Assembly (NCBI GenBank): GCA_011372345.1
Contig: DRTC01000675.1
Span: 1-5,587 of the forward strand
Origin: Candidatus Cloacimonadota bacterium
GTDB lineage: Bacteria; Cloacimonadota; Cloacimonadia; Cloacimonadales; TCS61
DNA: 5,587 nucleotides
Direction of reading: 5' to 3'
Shown here: positions 1 through 4,894 of the stretch, piece by piece
Position numbering within the stretch: position 1 is the first letter of the stretch
Layout of the letters: each line of letters starts with the position of its first letter
Translations under genes and position numbers: made by a program
The notes under the pieces: model-generated
Database searches by the model: none
What the model saw: the letters and a program-made list of their open reading frames with translations, nothing else
Told to the model about the DNA's origin: nothing

Positions 1-1
1 A

Positions 2-256
2 TTGGAATTATCAGGTTATGACATTAAACAACAATTTCCTGTTCCAGTTTATTTCATTGATAAAGTTAAGATTGGAGATTATTTTGCCGATTTAATCGTT
101 GAGGACAAGATCATTATCGAATTGAAAACAGTTTCAACAATAGACAAAATTCACTTCGCTCAAGTTAAGAATTATCTGAAAGCAACTGATTTGAGACTCG
201 GATTACTCATAAATTTTAGAGCATCCCAACTTCAATTTAAAAGAGTCATATTATAA
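2..256 (+). CDS. GxxExxY family protein, 5'-partial (PD-(D/E)XK nuclease fold)
   Basis: This is the C-terminal two thirds of a GxxExxY protein. The frame is open to the window edge, so the first visible codon (TTG) is an internal Leu and not a start. Seen: a D-x9-ExK core, with D30 in FADLIVED, then E40 and K42 in IIIELK (numbered from the first visible codon). It is followed by the family's usual tail, including HFAQVKNYLKAT and LGLLINF, and ends FKRVIL. Known of the family: proteins are about 125 residues with an N-terminal GxxExxY motif, missing here because it lies upstream. They have a PD-(D/E)XK-like fold and no established function, and are often found in many copies in environmental genomes. 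A short direct repeat begins 4 bp after the stop and trmFO starts 43 bp after it. The family call is firm; nuclease activity is an inference from the fold. Confidence 0.88.
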   Translation: MELSGYDIKQQFPVPVYFIDKVKIGDYFADLIVEDKIIIELKTVSTIDKIHFAQVKNYLKATDLRLGLLINFRASQLQFKRVIL

Positions 257-259
257 TGC

Positions 260-287
260 TTTTCAGTGTTTTCAGTGATTTTCGGTG
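260..287. repeat. Three tandem TTTTCRGTG units after the GxxExxY stop
   Basis: TTTTCAGTG occurs at 260-268 and 269-277, and a third copy, TTTTCGGTG, at 279-287 after a single A. The array begins 4 bp after the GxxExxY stop and ends 12 bp before the trmFO start codon. It therefore occupies nearly all of the gap between the two genes and displaces any obvious Shine-Dalgarno sequence for trmFO. It could be the edge of a dispersed GxxExxY-linked repeat cassette; that link is an inference. Confidence 0.75.
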
Positions 288-299
288 TTTAATAAATAA

Positions 300-1622
300 A
301 TGAAAAAGATAAAAATAGTCGGTGCCGGACTTGCCGGTTCGGAAGCGGCTTTACAACTTGCTGATGCCGGTTGGAAAGTCGATCTTTATGAAATGCGTCC
401 AAAAGTTCAGACTCCAGCACATCAAACCGGAAATTTTGCAGAACTTGTTTGCAGTAATTCTCTAAAATCAAAATTGATCACAACTGCTTCCGGACTCCTG
501 AAAGAAGAGATGAAGATTCTCGGTTGTAAATTGATTCCAATCGCTGAAAAATATAGTGTTCCGGCAGGAAACGCTTTAGCGATTGATAGAAAATTATTTG
601 GAAGAAAAGTTACTGAAATTATGGAATCTCATCCGAATATAACTATTCTTCGAGAAGAAATTACGGAACTAAATGATGATTTGTCAATTGTCGCGACAGG
701 ACCCTTAACTTCCGAAAAGCTGACTAAAAATCTCTCTAAAATAATTGGGAATGATTATCTTTATTTTTTTGATGCGATCGCTCCCGTAATTTCTGCTGAT
801 AGTATCGATAGAAATATTGTTTATAGGAAAACTCGTTATGATAAAGGAGAAGCAGATTACCTTAATTGTCCTTTTTCCAAAGAAGAGTATTTTCGATTTA
901 TTGAAGAACTGAACAAAGCTGAAAAACACACAGTGCACGAATTTGAAACAGAATTTTTCTCAAATATAAAATTCCAATTTTATGAAAACTGTACTCCCAT
1001 TGAAGAACTTGCGAGACGAGGAAAAGATACTCTTCGTTTCGGGGTGATGAAACCGGTTGGTTTAGAAATTCCAAAAACAGGAAAACGACCTTTTGCAGTT
1101 ATACAACTTCGAGCAGAAAATAAAGACAGAACTGCTTTTAATCTTGTCGGTTGTCAGACAATGCTGAAATATGGAGAGCAGAAGAGGATTTTCCGCAAAA
1201 TTCCCGGAATGGAAAATGCTGAATTCCTTCGTTTCGGTTCGATCCATCGTAACACTTATTTGAATAGTCCCAGAATTTTGAATAAAAATCTATCTTTGAA
1301 AAAAAAACCGAATATTTTTATTGCGGGACAACTTTCCGGTGTGGAAGGTTATGCGGAATCGATCTGGAGCGGATTGATCGTTTCTAAAATTATCAAAAAA
1401 ACACTTAAATCAAGTCTGCTGTTTAACTCAAACTTTTTACCGGAAACGACAATTTCAGGACAACTTTATAGCTATCTGACTACTGAAACCAAAAACTTCC
1501 AGCCCATGAATGCGAATTTCGGTTTGCTTCCTGAACTTGGAGAGAAAATCAAGGATAAGAAGCTGAAAAAGGAAAGATTAGCAGAGAGGGCGATTGCAGA
1601 TTTGAAAACAATCTATAATTAA
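300..1622 (+). CDS. trmFO: Methylenetetrahydrofolate-tRNA-(uracil-5-)-methyltransferase TrmFO
   Basis: TrmFO makes 5-methyluridine at position 54 (T54) in the T-loop of tRNAs, using methylenetetrahydrofolate as carbon donor and FADH2 as reductant; it is cytoplasmic. Seen in this 440-residue protein, the usual family length: a start-proximal FAD dinucleotide-binding GAGLAGSEAA (res 8-17), EMRP (31-34), ELVCSNSLKS with C51, PAGNALAIDR (88-97), VATGPLTS (131-138), and NCTPIEELARRGKDTLRFG with C231, then MKPVGL. RFGSIHRNTYLNSP (about 311-324) and the second FAD motif GQLSGVEGYAES follow. C51 and C231 match the two cysteines tied to catalysis in Bacillus subtilis TrmFO (C53 and C226). The start is fixed by the MKKIKIVGAG N-terminus. 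No clear ribosome binding site precedes it, only AATAAATAA after the repeat array. The last codons begin a 13-bp tandem repeat. No downstream partner lies on this strand within 260 bp. Confidence 0.96.
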   Translation: MKKIKIVGAGLAGSEAALQLADAGWKVDLYEMRPKVQTPAHQTGNFAELVCSNSLKSKLITTASGLLKEEMKILGCKLIPIAEKYSVPAGNALAIDRKLFGRKVTEIMESHPNITILREEITELNDDLSIVATGPLTSEKLTKNLSKIIGNDYLYFFDAIAPVISADSIDRNIVYRKTRYDKGEADYLNCPFSKEEYFRFIEELNKAEKHTVHEFETEFFSNIKFQFYENCTPIEELARRGKDTLRFGVMKPVGLEIPKTGKRPFAVIQLRAENKDRTAFNLVGCQTMLKYGEQKRIFRKIPGMENAEFLRFGSIHRNTYLNSPRILNKNLSLKKKPNIFIAGQLSGVEGYAESIWSGLIVSKIIKKTLKSSLLFNSNFLPETTISGQLYSYLTTETKNFQPMNANFGLLPELGEKIKDKKLKKERLAERAIADLKTIYN

Positions 1623-1649
1623 AATCTATAATTAAAATCTATAATTAAG
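1611..1649. repeat. 13-bp tandem repeat, three copies, across the trmFO stop
   Basis: The unit ATCTATAATTAAA is repeated exactly at 1611-1623 and 1624-1636, and with one change (final G) at 1637-1649. The first copy supplies the last three sense codons (Ile-Tyr-Asn) and the TAA stop of trmFO. The two others lie outside the gene. Because the stop is in the first unit, changes in copy number would not alter the protein. Replication slippage is the simplest origin. Confidence 0.9.
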
Positions 1650-1773
1650 ATAGACAATCGAATGTTTTGATATTTAATCAATGGTAAATAATAACATCGA
1701 TTGTATTTTCATCTTAGATTCACATCCTAAAATCATTGAAAACAAGCATTTCGTATCCGTTTAAATTTTTTAT

Positions 1774-1803
1774 TTGACATTAAATCAGCTAAAAAACTTA
1801 TGG
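1774..1803 (+). promoter_or_regulatory. Possible promoter for the cold-shock gene
   Basis: A perfect -35 consensus TTGACA lies at 1774-1779. The best -10 candidate at about 17-18 bp is weak (CTTATG/TTATGG, 1797-1803). If used, the mRNA would carry a leader of roughly 75 nt, which fits cold-shock genes, known for long regulatory leaders. An alternative is the TATAAA at 1849-1854 with no good -35, giving a leader of about 25 nt. The call is tentative. Confidence 0.3.
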
Positions 1804-1832
1804 CTTCGTGATCTAATAATAAATTATTTCAC

Positions 1833-1879
1833 AAGGAATTTTTCCTTTTATAAAGGATTTGTTCCAAAAAAAATAGGAG
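1833..1879 (+). promoter_or_regulatory. Leader with mutually exclusive hairpins and ribosome binding site of the cold-shock gene
   Basis: AAGGAA (1833-1838) can pair with TTCCTT (1842-1847) across a 3-nt loop. The overlapping TCCTTT (1843-1848) can pair instead with AAAGGA (1852-1857), also across 3 nt. The same pyrimidine stretch (TTCCT, 1842-1846) can also pair with the Shine-Dalgarno AGGAG (1875-1879), which sits 7 nt before the ATG. Seen: the complementarities. Inferred: a temperature-sensitive leader, by analogy with structured csp leaders. All stems are short and A/U-rich, so chance is possible. Confidence 0.35.
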
Positions 1880-1886
1880 TAGAAGT

Positions 1887-2087
1887 ATGGCTGAAGGTAC
1901 AGTAAAGTGGTTTAACGAAAAAAAAGGTTTCGGATTCATTTCTTGTGAAGACGGAAAAGATTATTTCGTTCATCACTCAAGTATTGAGGGTGATGGTTTT
2001 AAATCACTTGCAGAAGGTGCAAAAGTACAGTTTGAAGTTGAAACAACTGACAAAGGTCCAAGGGCTGTCAAAGTTTCTTTAATATAA
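1887..2087 (+). CDS. Cold-shock domain protein (CspA family)
   Basis: A 66-residue single cold-shock domain, a small cytoplasmic OB-fold protein that binds single-stranded RNA and DNA and acts as an RNA chaperone. Seen: N-terminal [15 protein letters not shown] holding the RNP1 motif (KGFGFI, res 13-18), RNP2 as YFVHH (26-30), then [15 protein letters not shown] and the closing KGPRAVKV. This is the usual full length of the family with all key aromatics (W8, F15, F17, F27, H29). The start is supported by AGGAG 7 nt upstream. The gene is monocistronic: a 264-bp gap lies before it and a strong terminator 23 bp after. The long AT-rich leader is described separately. The family contains many paralogues (cspA to cspE and others), so no specific gene symbol is assigned. 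Confidence 0.96.
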   Translation: MAEGTVKWFNEKKGFGFISCEDGKDYFVHHSSIEGDGFKSLAEGAKVQFEVETTDKGPRAVKVSLI

Positions 2088-2110
2088 CGTATTTGTACAT
2101 CTTAAAAAAG

Positions 2111-2141
2111 AAGCTCGATCAATTTTGATCGAGCTTTTTTT
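2111..2141. terminator. Strong, probably bidirectional intrinsic terminator
   Basis: AAGCTCGATCAA (2111-2122) and TTGATCGAGCTT (2125-2136) form a perfect inverted repeat with almost no loop; in practice this is about 11 bp around a TTTT-type turn. Seven T's (2135-2141) follow on the + strand. Six A's (2104-2109) precede it, giving a U-tract for transcripts from the other strand. It lies between the convergent cold-shock gene and the hepT/mntA operon, so it can serve both. Confidence 0.93.
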
Positions 2142-2175
2142 ATGGGTGCTATTCTGAAATTGATATCCTTTTTTA

Positions 2176-2504
2176 CTAATCTAATATTTTTTTAATTTCA
2201 TTTAATAATTTGGGAATGTGATTTTTTTCATAATTGCCCAAATAATCTCATCATCGATGTTGTTGTAAGCATGAATAATTCTATTTCGTAAAGCAATTAT
2301 CTGTTTACTATTAGGTAATTCCTTATTCTCAATTTTTCTATAATTATTAACTGCTTCTCCAATAATCCCAAGTTGCCGTTCAACAGCACATTTAGTTTTC
2401 ATATCTTGTTGATATTCATAAAAATTGTTTGTTTGAACAAAATCTTCTTTCAAAGATATTGCATGTTTTATATCGAATAAATATTTCCTTGAATCAGGCT
2501 TCAT
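2176..2504 (-). pseudogene. hepT: HepT-like HEPN ribonuclease toxin (DUF86), frameshifted near the 3' end
   Basis: HEPN-domain toxin of a MntA/HepT pair; members are ribonucleases that MntA inactivates by adding AMP to a tyrosine. Seen: the active-site RX4HXY as R73-NRII-H78-A-Y80, preceded by ERQLGIIGEAVNNY and followed by NNIDDEIIW, all typical of the family. The uninterrupted frame ends at 2202 after 100 residues with an atypical tail (KKITFPNY). It is broken at a run of seven A's (complement of 2222-2228). With eight A's the frame would read MKKNHIPKLLNEIKKILD and stop at 2176, giving 109 residues with the usual C-terminal helix. Either the frame is really shifted or the read lost a base. 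All catalytic residues are upstream of the break, so a product may still be active. The start overlaps the end of mntA by 11 nt, which suggests translational coupling. Confidence 0.85.
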
Positions 2505-2802
2505 ATATTAACTCTTTTGTTTGATCAATTCCGTTCTGCAAATATGGATTTCTTACTTTAATTTTTGAAAGCAGATCTACTTTTCTCTGAAATAACAACT
2601 CAAATTTTTCCCATAAACCCATTAAAGTCTCACCTTTTTTTAGAGGATCCATTGGTTTCAATTCCACGATCAGATCAATGTCACTTTCGTGTTCATTAAA
2701 TGTGTTTGTTGATGAAGAACCGAAAATATAAAGTTTTTTTATATTATAATCTTCACAGATCAGTTGAATTTTTTCTAATCTTTGTTTAATATATTTATGC
2801 AT
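2494..2802 (-). CDS. mntA: MntA-like nucleotidyltransferase antitoxin (MNT domain)
   Basis: A minimal nucleotidyltransferase of 102 residues, the antitoxin partner of HepT. Characterised homologues transfer AMP from ATP to the tyrosine of the HepT RX4HXY motif, silencing the toxin. Seen: LYIFGSSS with the GS of the nucleotide-binding motif (G28, S29), SDIDLIV with the metal-binding pair D41 and D43, and a third carboxylate D76 in KVDLLSK. Spacing between GS and DxD is 11 residues, one more than the usual GSX10DXD, a minor loop difference. It precedes hepT with an 11-nt overlap, antitoxin first. An AGGGA Shine-Dalgarno lies 8 nt before the ATG, inside a palindrome that also covers the start codon. 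A TATACT -10-like box (complement of 2851-2856) lies upstream without a clear -35. The gap to the hydrolase gene is 86 bp, so read-through from it is also possible. Confidence 0.92.
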   Translation of the reverse strand: MHKYIKQRLEKIQLICEDYNIKKLYIFGSSSTNTFNEHESDIDLIVELKPMDPLKKGETLMGLWEKFELLFQRKVDLLSKIKVRNPYLQNGIDQTKELIYEA

Positions 2803-2830
2803 TTCTTATCCCTACATATGATAAGGAAAT
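2801..2830. promoter_or_regulatory. Imperfect palindrome over the mntA start and ribosome binding site
   Basis: ATTTCTTATC (2801-2810) and GATAAGGAAAT (2820-2830) are inverted copies that differ by one bulged base; the core CTTATC/GATAAG is exact. On the - strand it spans the upstream leader, places the Shine-Dalgarno AGGGA in the loop, and reaches into the ATG. It could be an operator for autoregulation of the toxin-antitoxin operon or an RNA hairpin that controls mntA translation. The function is inferred. Confidence 0.45.
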
Positions 2831-2888
2831 AAAATTGTTTAAAATAATCAAGTATAAAACTATAAAATTTCCTAATTCATATAAATTT

Positions 2889-3692
2889 CTATCCATAATA
2901 TTCAGGTATTCTATCCGTGATCACATTATTCCATTCTGTAATATTTTTATTATCAGCGAATTGAGGTACAATTTCTGTGATAAAAATCGTTTCTTCATCT
3001 TCGTTAAGCCTTTTTAAGAGCTCGCCTTTATTGGAAACAACCTGACTCATTCCCGTGAAATGTAATTCTTTTTCTCCATTCTTTTCCAATCCGGTTCGAT
3101 TCGTCGTGATCGTGAAAACCTGGTTTTCGATGGAACGGGTGATCATTGCCTGCTGGCAAAACGGAAGAACCAGATTAGAAGGATGAGCGATTATTTGAGC
3201 ATCTTTAAGTGATAAAGAACGAGCTGCTTCCGGGAAAATCCAATCAAAACAGACCATCAAACCGAGTTTAATCCCATTTTTCGCGTTGAACACATTAAAT
3301 CCCAAATTTCCAACCTCAAACCATTTCTTCTCCTCACAAAAAAGATGGATCTTTCGATATACAAAAATATTCCCATCAGGATTGATCAGCATACAGGAAT
3401 TGAATAATTTTCCATCATCAATTTCAGCAAATCCAACTACATAGCTGCAGTTATTATCAGAAGCCAATTCCCTGAATAATTTTCCGGTCGGACCGTTTTC
3501 AGCTGATTCACTGACCTTCTTAACTTCTTCGATCCTGTTGAAAACATATCCGCAAGTTGCCAGTTCTGGAAGAACGATCAGGTCTGCTTTTATTCCTGAT
3601 AACATTTTTTCCATTTTTTTTAGATTATGTTCTATATCAAACAACTTTGGTTGGAACTGACAAACACCGATTTTATACTTCTGATCTTTCAT
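2889..3692 (-). CDS. Carbon-nitrogen hydrolase (nitrilase superfamily)
   Basis: A 267-residue amidase/nitrilase-fold enzyme that cleaves a non-peptide C-N bond through a cysteine acyl-enzyme; cytoplasmic. Seen: the catalytic Glu-Lys-Cys triad as E43 in LPELATCGY, K114 in YRKIHLF and C148 in VCFDWIFPEAAR. HPSNLVLPFCQ (170-180), the RSIENQVF helix and NRTG follow. The C-terminus ITDRIPEYYG resembles the DRRPEYY-type tail common in the superfamily. The length is normal and all three catalytic residues are present. AGGAG (complement of 3699-3703) lies 6 nt before the ATG, which fixes the start. The substrate cannot be read from sequence: omega-amidase, N-carbamoyl hydrolase and simple aliphatic amidase activities are all possible. 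It is divergent from the membrane methyltransferase and upstream of mntA on the same strand with an 86-bp gap. A functional link to the toxin-antitoxin pair is unlikely. Confidence 0.93.
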   Translation of the reverse strand: MKDQKYKIGVCQFQPKLFDIEHNLKKMEKMLSGIKADLIVLPELATCGYVFNRIEEVKKVSESAENGPTGKLFRELASDNNCSYVVGFAEIDDGKLFNSCMLINPDGNIFVYRKIHLFCEEKKWFEVGNLGFNVFNAKNGIKLGLMVCFDWIFPEAARSLSLKDAQIIAHPSNLVLPFCQQAMITRSIENQVFTITTNRTGLEKNGEKELHFTGMSQVVSNKGELLKRLNEDEETIFITEIVPQFADNKNITEWNNVITDRIPEYYG

Positions 3693-3722
3693 AGAAAACT
3701 CCTAAATTTTTTGTTAAATTTT

Positions 3723-3750
3723 ATTTCAATTTGAAACTGTCAAATGAAAT
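3723..3750. promoter_or_regulatory. Imperfect palindrome and overlapping -35 boxes in a divergent promoter region
   Basis: ATTTCAATTTGA (3723-3734) and TCAAATGAAAT (3740-3750) are inverted copies with one extra A in the left arm and a 5-bp centre. On the + strand the palindrome contains TTGAAA (3731-3736), which pairs at 17 bp with GATAAA (3754-3759). On the - strand it contains a perfect TTGACA (complement of 3738-3743), though no good -10 lies downstream of it. It therefore sits where one regulator could control both the hydrolase and the methyltransferase. Operator function is inferred. Confidence 0.4.
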
Positions 3751-3933
3751 GAAGATAAATAATCTCTGATGAAAAGGAGCAATATTCATAATGATTGTTT
3801 TTTTGAACTTAACTCCATCTCTCAAATGCCGGATAAAGTCAAGTCTCTTTATGTTCTTTACATTTATTTTGCTTTATTAGCAACCACAAAAACTTTTATT
3901 TTACAAAAAAACAATGAAATAATTTATGAACTC

Positions 3934-4674
3934 ATGGCTTTAAAAAATGAATTAAGAAATCAGGGAGACTGGCTTTTTAAACATCGCAGTTATCTTCCGC
4001 TCCTGCTTTTACCGTTGGTTATTCTGGGAGTTCTGACCGGCAGTTTCTTACCGGAAAATAGATTAGTTGAAATGATTTTCACCAAATTCTGCCTGCTGGT
4101 TTCCTTTCTTGGACTTGCAGTCAGGATCATAACGATCGGGCATGTTCCGAGAAGGACTTCGGGCAGGAATACTCAAAATCAAATCGCAGATTCTTTGAAT
4201 ACAACCGGAATTTATTCAGTTGTTCGGCATCCTCTTTATCTCGGGAATTTCCTGATGTGGCTGGGGATTATTTTATTCGTGCAATCCTGGTGGCTACTCT
4301 TTATTTTCTGTCTTCTTTATTGGATCTATTATGAGAGAATTATGTATGCGGAAGAATCATTTTTGCAAGAGAAGTTCGGAGAAGATTATTTTAACTGGTC
4401 AGAAAAAACTCCACCCTTTTTCCCGAATTTCAGAAAATGGAAAAAGTCTGAATTGGATTTCTCGCTTCGTAAAGTATTGAGAATGGAATATTCCGGATTT
4501 TTCGGAATGATTTGCTGTTTTGTTTTCCTGCATATTTTTCGGAATTTTATAGAAACCGGCAGGTTTGAGGTTTCGAATTGCTGGCTGGGAATTTTTATTT
4601 TTTCTCTGCTGGCTTATTTAGTTTTGAGATTTCTCAAAAAGAAAACAAAAGTGCTGAATGTTGCAGGAAGATAA
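3934..4674 (+). CDS. ICMT/PEMT-like membrane methyltransferase
   Basis: A polytopic inner-membrane protein of the isoprenylcysteine carboxyl methyltransferase / phospholipid methyltransferase-like superfamily, expected to use S-adenosylmethionine; the substrate is unknown. Numbered from the ATG at 3934 (246 residues), hydrophobic segments lie at about 20-40, 47-70, 99-135, 195-211 and 217-236. The cofactor-binding signature is seen as RHPLYLGNFLMWLG, followed by ERIMYAEESFLQEKFGEDYFNW and PPFFP. The tail resembles that of family members I know, so the 3' end looks intact. The frame is open upstream to an ATG at 3769, adding 55 residues. I prefer 3934 because MALKNELRNQGDWLFKHRSYLP matches the usual N-terminus of this family, while the extra part has no family resemblance. 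Neither start has a good Shine-Dalgarno. It converges with the RsbW-like remnant and laccase-domain gene. Confidence 0.85.
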   Translation: MALKNELRNQGDWLFKHRSYLPLLLLPLVILGVLTGSFLPENRLVEMIFTKFCLLVSFLGLAVRIITIGHVPRRTSGRNTQNQIADSLNTTGIYSVVRHPLYLGNFLMWLGIILFVQSWWLLFIFCLLYWIYYERIMYAEESFLQEKFGEDYFNWSEKTPPFFPNFRKWKKSELDFSLRKVLRMEYSGFFGMICCFVFLHIFRNFIETGRFEVSNCWLGIFIFSLLAYLVLRFLKKKTKVLNVAGR

Positions 4675-4881
4675 GATGGGAAATATTAAATCGGTTTCAT
4701 CCGGATCAAAAGCATACTTGATCACATTCAAACAGGTTTCTTCGACGGCAAGTTGCAGTTGTTTTATCTGCTTTTCTTCCAATCCCGCTTTTTTGGAAAT
4801 GCTTCCAACCAGATCGATAATAGTTGAAAGATACTAGGGTTCTGCCTGGATTTTGATACTGGTGATTGTTTGGTATTTCAT
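4675..4881 (-). pseudogene. Decayed RsbW-like anti-sigma factor / HATPase fragment
   Basis: A - strand frame starting at ATG 4881 reads MKYQTITSIKIQAEP, then TAG (complement of 4834-4836), then continues in the same frame as YLSTIIDLVGSISKKAGL and KQLQLAVEETCLNVIKYAF. This resembles the N-terminal half of RsbW/SpoIIAB-type serine kinases and related HATPase proteins. The N-box helix is visible (E in VEET, N in LNV, Y/A in KYAF). Family members of about 130-145 residues continue with G1 and G2 ATP-binding loops. Here the match ends at about DPDETDLIFPI and the frame runs into the complement of the methyltransferase 3' end (next stop 4618-4620). The gene thus carries a nonsense codon at position 16 and lacks the C-terminal half. 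Its start lies 13 nt after the laccase-domain stop, so it was probably the second gene of that operon. A single TAG could be a sequencing error, but the missing half could not. Confidence 0.75.
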
Positions 4882-4894
4882 TGATTTTCTAATA

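Noticed and set aside
705..1247. - strand open frames inside trmFO
   Set aside because: They are antisense to a fully conserved enzyme and have no translation signals.
1681..1764. 27-residue ORF in the trmFO-csp gap
   Set aside because: No Shine-Dalgarno precedes it, its ATG lies beside the inverted-repeat structure, and its composition looks random.
2835..3017. + strand open frame overlapping the 3' end of the nitrilase-type gene
   Set aside because: It is antisense to the conserved hydrolase, low in complexity, and shows no recognisable domain.
4704..4723. GATCAA/TTGATC hairpin as a terminator for the methyltransferase
   Set aside because: It is a 6-bp stem with an 8-nt loop and no T-run, and it lies inside the former coding sequence of the RsbW-like remnant.
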